Part shown: positions 24,447-33,264 of the stretch, piece by piece
How the letters are laid out: each line of letters starts with the position of its first letter
How positions within the stretch are numbered: the stretch's first letter is position 1
Origin: CAITNM01 sp021298215
GTDB lineage: Bacteria; Pseudomonadota; Alphaproteobacteria; Paracaedibacterales; CAITNM01
Direction of reading: 5' to 3'
DNA length: 64,000 bases
Assembly (NCBI GenBank): GCA_046309815.1
Contig: JBKCOJ010000008.1
Location: 62,001 to 126,000 of the forward strand
Notes under the pieces: generated by a model
Seen by the model: the letters and a program-made list of their open reading frames with translations, nothing else
Told to the model about the DNA's origin: nothing
Database searches by the model: none
Position numbers and translations under genes: made by a program

Positions 24447-24836
24447 TTAGCTATAAATGATAGCAGATGATAAAGGGTTTGAAAGTGCAAGATCAGATTT
24501 GAGTGATGCTGATATGGATTCGGTAGTTGTAATGGGCATGAAAAGAGGTTCTTCTTTTTGGAGTGCGGGTGGGTATTTTAAAAGATAGTTTTGAATAAGA
24601 AGCTCTGTGACAAGACGTGCTTGATCTTCAATTTTTCGGTAGTAGTCGTCATAGCTTTCTTCTCGTAAGGGTGAATTCTTACCAAGGCTTCCTTGCATAA
24701 AATGCAAGTAGCTGATGCGGTGGTAGATGAAATTCCATATTTTTACATTATCTATGATTTCTTCATGCACTTCTTCACTATTTGAACTGAATAACGATAG
24801 GAGGAGTATCTGGATAACGCCGTTGCAGTTGCTCAA
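24447..24836 (-). CDS. Small hypothetical protein overlapping the protease gene
   Basis: A frame of up to 129 residues. The only far-upstream start is a TTG inside the protease gene, 59 bases before its end; a later GTG (near residue 23) or ATG at residue 47 may be used. From residue 20 it looks like natural protein, charged and helical (EEVHEEIIDNVKIW, DDYYRKIEDQARLVTELL). It has no signal peptide and no family I recognise. It could be a third gene of the block, or a C-terminal extension of the protease displaced by a frameshift. Its 3' end is near the palindrome at 24429. Confidence 0.45.
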   Translation of the reverse strand: MSNCNGVIQILLLSLFSSNSEEVHEEIIDNVKIWNFIYHRISYLHFMQGSLGKNSPLREESYDDYYRKIEDQARLVTELLIQNYLLKYPPALQKEEPLFMPITTTESISASLKSDLALSNPLSSAIIYS

Positions 24837-26091
24837 TGCCTTGCAGGGTCATGTCTTGACTGATTGGTTCAATGAATACAGAAGGTAATGGTGCTTCCAT
24901 GCCTGCATGATTGGTGAAATTATCTTTTAACGAAATTGCCTTGAATTCCTCGAGAGTGTCTTTTCCTTTTCCACTGAAGGCAAAAAAAGCTTCCGAGAAG
25001 ATGTCAGAGATTTTTATTGAATGCTCCTTGCACGCTGTTTGCATTTGTAGTCGCAGTTCATCGATAAAGGCTTCTTGCCAGGGCTGATCACCGTCTGTTT
25101 GTACACTAAATAACACAGGCCGCCATCTATCTAAGGGCGGGTTTTGATAATCAACATTTAATTGCTGCCATAAATCGATTTTTGAAAAAAGAGAATAGCG
25201 ATTTAATAAAAAATGATAGTCTAGTCTTGCGGCACAGCTTTGTGCTGGCTTCTCTGCCTTACTTTTGCTTTCTTGCGCGGATAAAGAAAAACGAAAAAGA
25301 GGTGCTGCTTCACGTTGGCTTTTTTTCCGGTCACCATCTCCATAACCATGAATGCCAAAAATTATCCAGGTGTCATCTATGTGTTGATATAGGGAAGATC
25401 CGCTCATGGATGCATAGGTTTCTAAGTTGCCTTCAATTTTATTGTTACCAGTAAACTTTACAGTTCCCATTACTTGGTGACGTGTTCTCATCACACGATC
25501 AACCGAGGTTTGCTCGGTGGTTTGCTCGATTACATAGCCAATCAGTTCAATATCCGCATCATCAGATTGGTCTGGTGGTACAGTAATTTTATAGGAAAAA
25601 ACGTGAGGAAAATCATCTTCATTATATAAGATGGCAATATCATATCCCTTGTACAAAAAACGAGTATCAAATTGTTGAGGAATGGCATGCCTCTCAAAAA
25701 TAAATCTATGGCCTTGTGCATCATAAAAGTGGACTTCAAAAGCAGTATCTTCATAGTCTTTTAAAAATTCCTCTTTTTCTGCTTTGGCAGCAGCAGAATC
25801 TCCAGGAGAAATTTTAAATTTAACAGAATGAGCAGTGGTGATGACAAGATTTCGATGCACCATAATACCTGAGCTAAAAGTTGCTCCTGGCCGTGTGCCT
25901 TCTATTTTTGCGAGATGATAGGAAATGATTGAGCCTTGTGGTTCATTGGGACGCGTTGTAAACAGTGAGGAAACTCTATTCCAAAAACTCTCATCAAATT
26001 TTAAATAGTCTTGCTCATGATGGCTTGCAAAAGCTGAAATACAAGACAACATGAAACTTAAGCAATGAAAAAATCTGAAAAGAGCAATCAT
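24778..26091 (-). CDS. Secreted trypsin-like serine protease (S1/V8-like)
   Basis: A 437-residue protein with a signal peptide (residues 1-22, ending SCISAFA). A chymotrypsin-fold protease domain follows with a complete triad: His88 in VITTAHSV, Asp151 in GYDIAIL, and Ser230 in SMSGSSLY, which matches the N-S-G-S pattern of V8/glutamyl endopeptidases more than GDSGG. The C-terminal 170 residues have no known match. Its ATG overlaps the stop of the 483-residue gene, so they are coupled. As a secreted protease from a likely host-associated bacterium it could be an effector; this is inference. Confidence 0.8.
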   Translation of the reverse strand: MIALFRFFHCLSFMLSCISAFASHHEQDYLKFDESFWNRVSSLFTTRPNEPQGSIISYHLAKIEGTRPGATFSSGIMVHRNLVITTAHSVKFKISPGDSAAAKAEKEEFLKDYEDTAFEVHFYDAQGHRFIFERHAIPQQFDTRFLYKGYDIAILYNEDDFPHVFSYKITVPPDQSDDADIELIGYVIEQTTEQTSVDRVMRTRHQVMGTVKFTGNNKIEGNLETYASMSGSSLYQHIDDTWIIFGIHGYGDGDRKKSQREAAPLFRFSLSAQESKSKAEKPAQSCAARLDYHFLLNRYSLFSKIDLWQQLNVDYQNPPLDRWRPVLFSVQTDGDQPWQEAFIDELRLQMQTACKEHSIKISDIFSEAFFAFSGKGKDTLEEFKAISLKDNFTNHAGMEAPLPSVFIEPISQDMTLQGIEQLQRRYPDTPPIVIQFK

Positions 26092-27539
26092 TTAGAATCC
26101 TTTTCTTCAGGTGGACCGACTCTAGCGAAAAGGATATGGCCATAAGAATCTCTTACGATATCTGTAATCACCGCATTTTTATAAAAATCATCAGCTCGTG
26201 CGTTTCGTTCCGCTGCTCTTTTTAAGGCTTCTTCTTGTCTCTGTTGTTTTCTGATTTGAACTTGATGATGTGAGTAAAGCTTAACTAAACGATTGCTATT
26301 TTGCCGAGAAGATATACTTTCTTTAACTTTTCTTATGAATTCATCGTTTTCTAGCGCAAAGAACTCTTCTTGGTTTGCAACCCCTAAGATACGGAAGAGT
26401 TCATCCATTGGGGTGTCGTCTTCTCTTGGTGGGCCTGCTAAAGAAGTTGCTGGAAAGGCTATTTCTTGAGCATTCGTGATGCCTATTAAAGGGGTGGATG
26501 AAGGTAATTCTTCAGTTGGTAGGTCTAGACTTTTGCTTATCTGTTTTTGCTCTTCACTAGCAGCGACCTGGTGGCAGGTGGTTAAGAAGGCGATCATGGC
26601 CATGAGGTAAGGTTTTTTCGTGCAAAAAAGCTGGCGTACAGCTGCGATGGAAGGTGCATTTGGGTTGATGTGTTGCTCTGAGATTAGCAAAACCTTTTGT
26701 AGGATATTGATCATATGGGTGTAGGCCTTTGCGAAAAGAAGGTTATCTACACCAGTGTAGGTAACTTCTCTTACTTGCTCAATTGAGGCTAAACCTGTCA
26801 TTTGTGGTAAGTCAGATTCGCTTTGCGTGCTTACAACGCCCAGCATTTCATCAAGTTGAACATGTGTGTGGCTTGTAAATACTTTTATAGCTTCATTTAG
26901 AAGGGGGTTTGATGGCTGCATGTACAATAATTGTTTGCGGAGATAGGTATCATCAAGCAGTAAAAAAATACCCAGATCTTTTTCTTCTACGTATCTACGA
27001 ATGTCTTTTGAAGGATGTTGAGAAATACTTACAAAAAGGGTCTGATCTTGAATAGCGATACCAAGAGCTTTTGAAGAAGAAACAGTGGGGATACTATAAA
27101 CAGTACCATGTTTAAGATGGAGCGTTGTACCGCCTTCAGAGAAAAGACATCGAGGTAAATCTAATAAATCAGGACTATCGGATGATGTGTTGCGAAATAA
27201 AGGGGTGGAGATGCCTAAATACTTAGCATTTCTTGGTATGATGAGAAAATACGAGAGTGCGTTAAAGGAAATGCTTGTGAGAGGTGTTGTATTAAAGACA
27301 GAAGGTTTATCAGATGCACTTTCTTCTTGTTCTTTGTGGTCTTGAGTGGTTTGCGGTATTTCTAGAGTACTGATTTCTTCTGATGAAGGATCAAAAACGG
27401 AGTAAAAAACAACTGATCGAGGAGAGGGAGGAGGGACGCTTCTTTTTTTGATATCTTCTGTATCCATGGCCTTAATAAGAGGAAAGAGCAGCCAGCTTAT
27501 CAACAGAAAGCGTAAGAAAGGTTCGTAAATATTAACCAT
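26088..27539 (-). CDS. Hypothetical secreted protein, first gene of the protease operon
   Basis: A 483-residue unknown. A hydrophobic leader (FLRFLLISWLLFPLIKA) is followed by a Pro/Ser-rich linker (KKRSVPPPSPRSV). The middle includes FNALSYFLIIPRNAKYLGIS and a possible helix-rich part. The tail is charged (RKQQRQEEALKRAAERNARADD), perhaps a short coiled coil. There is no enzyme motif. The TATC-overlap with the protease gene (4 bases) makes them one unit, so the proteins may work together, e.g. as protease and adaptor or inhibitor. Function is not assignable. Confidence 0.65.
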   Translation of the reverse strand: MVNIYEPFLRFLLISWLLFPLIKAMDTEDIKKRSVPPPSPRSVVFYSVFDPSSEEISTLEIPQTTQDHKEQEESASDKPSVFNTTPLTSISFNALSYFLIIPRNAKYLGISTPLFRNTSSDSPDLLDLPRCLFSEGGTTLHLKHGTVYSIPTVSSSKALGIAIQDQTLFVSISQHPSKDIRRYVEEKDLGIFLLLDDTYLRKQLLYMQPSNPLLNEAIKVFTSHTHVQLDEMLGVVSTQSESDLPQMTGLASIEQVREVTYTGVDNLLFAKAYTHMINILQKVLLISEQHINPNAPSIAAVRQLFCTKKPYLMAMIAFLTTCHQVAASEEQKQISKSLDLPTEELPSSTPLIGITNAQEIAFPATSLAGPPREDDTPMDELFRILGVANQEEFFALENDEFIRKVKESISSRQNSNRLVKLYSHHQVQIRKQQRQEEALKRAAERNARADDFYKNAVITDIVRDSYGHILFARVGPPEEKDSK

Positions 27540-27612
27540 GATTGCGTAAACAATTATGAATCTTCATCATCATAATATAAATATTTCAAAATTCAATTAC
27601 AAAATTGCTTTA

Positions 27613-27636
27613 TTTGAAATTGTCAAAAAGAAAATT
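27613..27636 (+). repeat. 24-bp direct repeat, right copy
   Basis: Identical over 24 bases to 24368-24391. Here, read on the minus strand, it forms the T-rich tail of the terminator past the porin gene. No good -10 box follows its TTGACA at 16-18 bases, unlike the left copy. Confidence 0.8.
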
Positions 27637-27662
27637 CCCTCTAACAAATTTGCTAGAGGGAA
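27635..27662 (-). terminator. Intrinsic terminator of the DcaP-like porin gene
   Basis: TTCCCTCTA and TAGAGGGAA make a 9-bp stem with a 10-base loop, 20 bases past the porin stop on the minus strand. The tail AATTTTCTTTTT provides the U-tract. Confidence 0.8.
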
Positions 27663-27681
27663 GTGATAGGTTAGGAAGTTT

Positions 27682-29232
27682 TTAGAATTTGTAAGATGCG
27701 CCAAACTGTAAGCGTTGTCCTAGGCCTTTGTATTTTAACGTTGATTGACGTTGCAGCACAAAATATTCTAAACCAAGCTCTAGGTTATCTTCTGGTCTGT
27801 ATATTGTGTTGATAAGGAATTTGTTGAATTTCTTATCAATGCCTGGTTCAAACCATTGCTTGATTGGGCGATTAATATCATTAGACTTGGCTTGCGTGTT
27901 TAGCCGGATTTGTGCAACACCGATGCTTGTCTGCCATTGTGGAGTCCAAACATGTGAGTACCCAGCCCAGAACATGTTCATGCCAATGGCTCTGTATCGT
28001 TGTCCTTCGGTGGACGCTGCTGGATCGAAGAGAGCTGATCTACCATTCATCTCAAGGATATACCAACCAATACCTTTACCTGTGCTGACCCCACCGGTGA
28101 AGAAACTGCCACCCGTTGTCATAATTTTTGCCGCGACGTTGGCGCCCCATGCATCGGCTTTGTATGTTCTTCCATCAACTGTTGTTGCTGCTGTGTTGCC
28201 TCCAACTACAGCATTATTTTTAATGCGTAGATCACGATTTACAACGCTGACACCAACTGCGCTGCCGCTATCAAAGTTATATTTCACGCGCATGATTAAA
28301 TCTGGACGTGTTTGCTTTGAAAGATTTCCTGTAGAATCCTGTGTGTTATATGTATATTGAGCAGTGGTAGCATTAGTTGGAGTTTTTGCATAGGATACAT
28401 AATCACCGCGACTATTTTCTGCAGCTGCTGTTATAGAGAAATTACCTAATTTATGTGTGTATCTAATTAAAGCGTGTCGACCGTAGCCACCGGAAATTCC
28501 ATTTAAATCCACCGATGGTAGAATGGCTTCATCGAGATGGAAGGTCGTGTTTGTGTGTCCAGCTTCTAGACCGCCATAGCTGAGTACGGCGTGGCGTAAC
28601 CGGAAGGTATACGTAGTGGAAGAGTTAGTTGTGTTTCCGGTTGTTCCGCCGGGAACAACGTCTCCCCAATGCGTAGAACCGAAGAAGTCACCTTCTATAA
28701 AGCCTTTAACGTCGGTGCCAGATGTATTTTTTACAACAGTATCCAAACGTATTTTTGTTTGTTTAGCGTGCACCATGAAATGTTCTTTCCAAGAATTCTT
28801 TATAGAAGGAGTGCTTGGATTGCGCATCTGTAATGCATAAGGAAGTCGACCTACGCTTGTTTGTTCACTGGTGTTAGCTTTTGTATCCCGAATCATGTCA
28901 AGTTTGACCATTCCGCCAACTTTTACGGCAGCTTTTGTTCCAGGAACGCGCATATAGCCTTTATCAAAAACTAGTCCATCATCAGCTTGCTCTTGCACAA
29001 CTGGCATGCCAGGCGTTGCTTTGCGAGCTTTTGCATGTTTGCTTTCCGTTTTGATCTCTTTAACTTCAGAGCCTTGTTCTTTTACTTGCTTGGCAAGAAC
29101 TTCTAGTTGTTTTTGCAATGCTTCAATTTGCTTTTGAAGGGCAGCTACTTGATTTGCAGAAGTACTTTCAGCTGCAGCTAAAGGAGCTAAAGATATACCT
29201 GCCATTAGCAGGAGAATTGTTGACTTGCTCAT
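27682..29232 (-). CDS. DcaP-like trimeric outer-membrane porin
   Basis: A 516-residue outer-membrane protein. Signal peptide 1-21 (SLAPLAAA) is followed by a coiled coil of heptads (ANQVAALQKQIEALQKQLEV, continuing to about residue 65), then a beta barrel that starts with GYMRVPGTKAAVKVGGMVKLD, the hallmark of DcaP/LbtU-like porins with their N-terminal coiled coil. It ends in LQFGASYKF with terminal Phe. DcaP of Acinetobacter takes up dicarboxylates and other anions; the substrate here is unknown. A 236-base non-coding stretch separates it from petA, in which TTTGACA-like promoter elements are seen on the minus strand. Confidence 0.85.
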   Translation of the reverse strand: MSKSTILLLMAGISLAPLAAAESTSANQVAALQKQIEALQKQLEVLAKQVKEQGSEVKEIKTESKHAKARKATPGMPVVQEQADDGLVFDKGYMRVPGTKAAVKVGGMVKLDMIRDTKANTSEQTSVGRLPYALQMRNPSTPSIKNSWKEHFMVHAKQTKIRLDTVVKNTSGTDVKGFIEGDFFGSTHWGDVVPGGTTGNTTNSSTTYTFRLRHAVLSYGGLEAGHTNTTFHLDEAILPSVDLNGISGGYGRHALIRYTHKLGNFSITAAAENSRGDYVSYAKTPTNATTAQYTYNTQDSTGNLSKQTRPDLIMRVKYNFDSGSAVGVSVVNRDLRIKNNAVVGGNTAATTVDGRTYKADAWGANVAAKIMTTGGSFFTGGVSTGKGIGWYILEMNGRSALFDPAASTEGQRYRAIGMNMFWAGYSHVWTPQWQTSIGVAQIRLNTQAKSNDINRPIKQWFEPGIDKKFNKFLINTIYRPEDNLELGLEYFVLQRQSTLKYKGLGQRLQFGASYKF

Positions 29233-29468
29233 ATTTTTCCTAATGATAACTACTATAATAATTCTTCAAGTGAATGATAAAAATGTAAATGTATTTAGTT
29301 AAATTTTTAAATAATGAATAAATTTGTGGCGAATTTTCCTAATTGATCTTTTATTTAAAGTTTGTCAAAATTTGCCAACTTAGATTTTTGAAATTTAAGA
29401 AATTCCATATTTTACATCGCTTGTACTTTTAGATTATCCTTTTTAGATCAGGGGTTATCTATCGTTTT

Positions 29469-30014
29469 ATGAAAAAAACGCGCAAGCATTTGCCAGATGA
29501 AGGCACAAATCGTCGAGATTTTTTAAAGTTGACCGCGACCTCATTTGGGGCTGTGGGGGTGTGTGCAGCAGCTTGGCCTTTTATAAGCAGTATGAATCCA
29601 GCAGCAGATGTGATGGCGGTGGCGAGTATTGAAGTTGATGTTTCTAAATTAGAGCCAGGACAAAGTATCACTAATCTTTGGCGGGGAAAACCCGTATTTA
29701 TCAAAAGACGAACTGCTGAAGAAATTAAGGAAGCCCAAGCTGTTGAGTTGCTGTCGTTGCCGGATCCTCAAACAGATCAAGAGCGATTTGGGAAAAATCC
29801 CGAATGGCTGGTGGTAATTGGTATTTGTACGCATTTGGGATGTGTGCCGACTGAGCGTAAAAATGTGACTGCTTCAGAAGAAGGGTGGCTGTGTGCGTGC
29901 CATGGATCACGTTATGATGTGTCAGGTCGTATTATCTCAGGACCAGCTCCTAGGAATTTGGATATTCCTCCTTATGAGTTGTTAAACAATAATACCATTA
30001 TTAAAATTGGGTGA
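29469..30014 (+). CDS. petA: Ubiquinol-cytochrome c reductase iron-sulfur (Rieske) subunit
   Basis: A 181-residue Rieske protein of complex III. The Tat-type N-terminus NRRDFLKLTATS with Arg15-Arg16 serves as membrane anchor. The 2Fe-2S ligands are in CTHLGC and CACHGS, followed by the SGRIISGPAPRNLDIP loop. It is the first gene of petABC; petB begins five bases after its stop. It transfers electrons from ubiquinol to cytochrome c1 on the periplasmic side. Confidence 0.96.
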   Translation: MKKTRKHLPDEGTNRRDFLKLTATSFGAVGVCAAAWPFISSMNPAADVMAVASIEVDVSKLEPGQSITNLWRGKPVFIKRRTAEEIKEAQAVELLSLPDPQTDQERFGKNPEWLVVIGICTHLGCVPTERKNVTASEEGWLCACHGSRYDVSGRIISGPAPRNLDIPPYELLNNNTIIKIG

Positions 30015-30018
30015 GCGC

Positions 30019-31275
30019 ATGAAAATATTGGAATGGATCGATTATCGCTTGCCAATTGTAACGCTGTTTCGCAAAGAACTGAAAGAATATCCCACGCCTA
30101 AGAACTTAAATTATTTGTGGAATTTCGGATCGCTCGCGGGTATTTCACTTGTAATCATGATGCTAAGTGGAATTTTTTTGGCAATGCATTATGTGCCGCA
30201 TGTGGATTATGCGTTTGATAGCGTGGAGCGCATTATGCGTGAAGTTAATTTTGGGTGGTTGATTCGCTATGTCCATATGAATGGGGCTTCAATGTTTTTT
30301 ATTGTCGTTTATCTGCATATGTTGCGTGGACTTTATTATGGATCGTATAAAAAACCCCGAGAATTGCTGTGGATTTTGGGAGTAGTGATTCTGCTTCTTA
30401 TGATGGCAACGGCGTTTATGGGGTATGTGTTGCCGTGGGGACAGATGAGCTTTTGGGGTGCGACTGTTATTACAAATTTATTTTCAGCGTTTCCAGGAGG
30501 GGAAAGTGTTGTGCAATGGTTATGGGGCGGATTTTCGGTGGGGAATCCAACACTTAATCGGTTTTTTGCGTTGCATTATTTGTTCCCTTTTTTGATTGTA
30601 GGGGTTGTGATGCTGCATATGACGAGCTTGCATCGGTTTGGTTCGAATAATCCGACGGGGGTCGAAGCTAAGGCAAACGATAAGATTCCTTTTCACCCCT
30701 ATTACACGATTAAAGATTTATTTGGTCTCGGGGTGTATTTGTGCATATACGCATTTATAGTGTTCTTTATGCCAAATTTTTTTGGAGAGCCAGATAATTA
30801 CATACAGGCAAATCCTTTGGTAACCCCACCGCACATTGTGCCGGAGTGGTATTTTTTGCCTTTTTATGCAATTTTGCGATCGATCCCCAGTAAACTTGGG
30901 GGTGTGTTGGCGATGTTTGGGGCAGTATTTACGCTAATGATTTTACCGTGGCTTGATCGCCATCCGGTGCGTAGTGGGCGGTATCGACCGATTTTTTCAA
31001 AACTGTTTTGGGTGATGGTTTTAAATATGGGGGTGCTTGGCTGGATTGGTGCTAAGCCACCTGAAGGAATGTATCTATGGATTGGAAGGGCAGCAACAGC
31101 GTATTATTTTGTGCATTTTTGGGTTTTTTATCCATTGCTCGATAAGTTTGAAAAGGCGAGAGAGAGCCACCAAAAGGAGTCTGTTTGTGGATTGGAAAAG
31201 CTGCTACGCCTTGCTGTTTTATGCATTTTTGGGTGTGCTACCGCGTTTTTAATGCGGTTGAAAAGGAAAAAGTAG
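30019..31275 (+). CDS. petB: Cytochrome b of the bc1 complex
   Basis: A 418-residue integral membrane protein from the ATG at 30019. Eight helices are predicted. Heme b ligands are the His pairs in WLIRYVHMNGASMFFIVVYLHM and in FFALHYLFPFLIV...VVMLHMTSLH. The quinol-site PEWY motif is intact (VPEWYFLPFYAILRSI). It starts five bases from petA and ends four bases before petC, so the three are one transcript. A usable respiratory chain with complex III is implied for the organism, despite the lineage's host association. Confidence 0.96.
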   Translation: MKILEWIDYRLPIVTLFRKELKEYPTPKNLNYLWNFGSLAGISLVIMMLSGIFLAMHYVPHVDYAFDSVERIMREVNFGWLIRYVHMNGASMFFIVVYLHMLRGLYYGSYKKPRELLWILGVVILLLMMATAFMGYVLPWGQMSFWGATVITNLFSAFPGGESVVQWLWGGFSVGNPTLNRFFALHYLFPFLIVGVVMLHMTSLHRFGSNNPTGVEAKANDKIPFHPYYTIKDLFGLGVYLCIYAFIVFFMPNFFGEPDNYIQANPLVTPPHIVPEWYFLPFYAILRSIPSKLGGVLAMFGAVFTLMILPWLDRHPVRSGRYRPIFSKLFWVMVLNMGVLGWIGAKPPEGMYLWIGRAATAYYFVHFWVFYPLLDKFEKARESHQKESVCGLEKLLRLAVLCIFGCATAFLMRLKRKK

Positions 31276-31279
31276 CGTT

Positions 31280-32122
31280 ATGAATTTAGTAATTAGAAAT
31301 AATAACACTGGATCCCACGTCGGCTGCGCCTCCTGGGATGATAAGATTCCTAATCATCGCTCCAGAAAGCGAAGCTTTTGTGTAGTCCAGTTGTATATCA
31401 TCATTTTACTGGCTGTTGCTACTCTCCATGCTGAACCTGCTGCTGTTCCTCCTAAGCAGGATTGGAGTTTTGCTTCACCGATTGGGACGTTTGACAGGGC
31501 TGCTTTGCAGCGCGGATTTCAAGTATATAAACAAGTTTGTTCCGCGTGTCATAGTATTAAGTATATTTCTTTCAGGCATTTGAAGGCGCTGGGATTAAGC
31601 GATGCTGAAATTAAGGTATTGGCATCCCAGTATCAAATTAAGGATGGGCCGAATGATGAGGGGGAGATGTTTGAAAGACCTGGTAGGCCATCTGATTATT
31701 TTCCGCTTGCCTATGCCAATGAAAAGCAAGCACGAGCGGCTAATAATGGTGCGTTTCCGCCAGATTTATCACTAATTGTGAAGGCGCGTCCTGGTGGTGC
31801 GGATTATGTGTATGCGCTTTTGACAGGATTTACGGAGAATCCTGATTTTAAGGTGGGGACTGGGCAATATTATAATGCGTATTTTTCAGGACATGCCATT
31901 TCAATGGCGCCACCTTTAAGTGAAGGGTTGATTAGTTATGGGGATGGCACGAAAGCTACAGTTGAGCAGATGGCACATGACGTAACGACCTTTTTAGCGT
32001 GGGCGAGTGAGCCTGAGGCGGAAGAACGAAAGCGTCTAGGGCTGAAGGTGCTGATGTATTTGTTGATGATGACGGGATTGTTCTGGGCGACGATGCGGCG
32101 CATTTGGAAAAATGTAAGGTGA
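31280..32122 (+). CDS. petC: Cytochrome c1
   Basis: A 280-residue heme protein of complex III. The CSACH heme-c site sits in QVCSACHSIKYISF, the axial Met is within HAISMAPPL, and the C-terminal helix VLMYLLMMTGLFWATMRRIW anchors it. The signal peptide core LYIIILLAVATLHA is normal, but the n-region before it is about 36 residues, twice the usual length. Its codons contain a palindromic repeat (31312-31339) and a second hairpin. A TTG at about 31394 just before the hydrophobic core is a possible alternative start. Heme attachment needs Ccm proteins not seen here. Confidence 0.93.
   Translation: MNLVIRNNNTGSHVGCASWDDKIPNHRSRKRSFCVVQLYIIILLAVATLHAEPAAVPPKQDWSFASPIGTFDRAALQRGFQVYKQVCSACHSIKYISFRHLKALGLSDAEIKVLASQYQIKDGPNDEGEMFERPGRPSDYFPLAYANEKQARAANNGAFPPDLSLIVKARPGGADYVYALLTGFTENPDFKVGTGQYYNAYFSGHAISMAPPLSEGLISYGDGTKATVEQMAHDVTTFLAWASEPEAEERKRLGLKVLMYLLMMTGLFWATMRRIWKNVR
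31305..31372. repeat. Palindromic repeat element translated in the cytochrome c1 n-region
   Basis: ATCCCA (31312-31317) and TGGGAT (31334-31339) flank a small inner hairpin GGC-TGC-GCC, and a second hairpin TCGCT/AGCGA lies at 31357-31372. The CACTGGATCCC opening looks like the dispersed palindromic repeats common in intracellular alphaproteobacteria such as Rickettsia. It is kept in frame. Confidence 0.5.
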
Positions 32123-32238
32123 TGGTATCATAATACCATGCTCATTGTTTTTAGTATTTCTGCGGTCTTTACGTTTTTCTGTTGCGCCATAGTTTAAAAT
32201 TCGCTATAAAATTTCAAAGATTCAATAAGGAAAAAATC

Positions 32239-32706
32239 ATGAAAACGACTCAATCGATTCGTCCTCAAGATGTAAAAAAGAGCTGGCTTTTAGTCGATGC
32301 TACGGATTTAGTAGTAGGCCGTCTAGCAGTTGTGATAGCTAATCATTTGCGAGGAAAGCATAAACCATCCTATACACCACATGTAGATTGCGGTGATAAT
32401 ATCGTGGTGATTAATGCTGAAAAAGTAAAATTCACGGGCAGCAAATTAAAGGACAAGATATTCTACTGGCACACAGGCTATGCAGGCGGTATTAAAGAAC
32501 GCTCAATGGGACAAATTTTGTCTGGTCGTCATCCAGAACGCGTGCTTATTAAAGCTGTCGAGCGTATGGTTCCTCGTGGTCCTTTGGGACGCCAAATTAT
32601 GCGTAATTTGAAAGTGTATGCTGGTGCTACACACCCTCATGATGCTCAGCAACCTATCGTTCTCGATGTTGCAGCAATGAATTCCAAGAATAAAAGGAGC
32701 AAATAA
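32239..32706 (+). CDS. rplM: 50S ribosomal protein L13
   Basis: A 155-residue L13. The ATG at 32239 has AAGGA eight bases upstream and begins MKTTQSIRPQDVKKSW; a longer frame from 32182 is not supported. Family blocks WLLVDATDLVVGRLAV, LRGKHKPSYTPHVDCGD and AVERMVPRGPLGRQIMRNLKVY are conserved. It is cotranscribed with rpsI, whose ATG overlaps the rplM stop (TAATG), the normal bacterial pairing. Confidence 0.97.
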   Translation: MKTTQSIRPQDVKKSWLLVDATDLVVGRLAVVIANHLRGKHKPSYTPHVDCGDNIVVINAEKVKFTGSKLKDKIFYWHTGYAGGIKERSMGQILSGRHPERVLIKAVERMVPRGPLGRQIMRNLKVYAGATHPHDAQQPIVLDVAAMNSKNKRSK

Positions 32707-33212
32707 TGGCCACGAATAAAGTTGGTCTAGAAGACCTAAAATCAGCAGTATCAACCAGTGATGCAATGGCAGCTGGGGTAAGTTTTTCTGCTGAGCCTAT
32801 AAAGTATGAGAAAAAGGTTGACGCTCAGGGCCGTGCGTATGCAACTGGTAAGCGTAAGAACGCTGTTGCACGCGTTTGGATTAAACCAGGCCATGGAAAA
32901 TTGATGGTTAATGGACGTGAAGGCGTAAAGTATTTTGCACGTCCTGTTTTGCAAATGCTTATTGGGCAGCCATTCCAAAGTGCAAATCGTCATGGTCAAT
33001 ATGATGTGTGGTGTACGGTTGCTGGTGGCGGACTTTCAGGCCAGGCCGGTGCGGTACGTCATGGTATCAGCAAGGCACTTGTGAATTTTGAGCCTGAATT
33101 ACGCAGTGTGTTAAAGCAAGGCGGCTTCTTAACACGTGACAGTCGTGTGGTTGAACGTAAGAAGTACGGTCAAGCGAAAGCACGTAGAAGATTCCAATTC
33201 AGTAAGCGTTAA
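32706..33212 (+). CDS. rpsI: 30S ribosomal protein S9
   Basis: A 168-residue S9 with an N-terminal extension of about 40 residues typical of alphaproteobacteria. The core begins at ATGKRKNAVARVWIKPG and ends with the basic tail KYGQAKARRRFQFSKR, whose terminal Arg contacts P-site tRNA. AAGGAG lies at a good distance from its ATG, which overlaps the rplM stop by one base. A strong bidirectional terminator follows after 25 bases. Confidence 0.97.
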   Translation: MATNKVGLEDLKSAVSTSDAMAAGVSFSAEPIKYEKKVDAQGRAYATGKRKNAVARVWIKPGHGKLMVNGREGVKYFARPVLQMLIGQPFQSANRHGQYDVWCTVAGGGLSGQAGAVRHGISKALVNFEPELRSVLKQGGFLTRDSRVVERKKYGQAKARRRFQFSKR

Positions 33213-33236
33213 TTTCTTACGGATACGGTTACAAAG

Positions 33237-33264
33237 AAAAAGCTCAGAGAAATCTGAGCTTTTT
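33237..33264. terminator. Bidirectional intrinsic terminator after rpsI
   Basis: A 12-bp stem AAAAAGCTCAGA/TCTGAGCTTTTT with a GAAA loop, between rpsI and the convergent TPR-protein gene. A-runs and T-runs on both sides allow termination in either direction. Confidence 0.9.

Noticed and set aside
27598..27626. Promoter in the right copy of the 24-bp repeat
   Set aside because: After the TTGACA no -10 hexamer better than TTGTAA is found at 16-18 bases; the T-rich stretch is better explained as a terminator tail.
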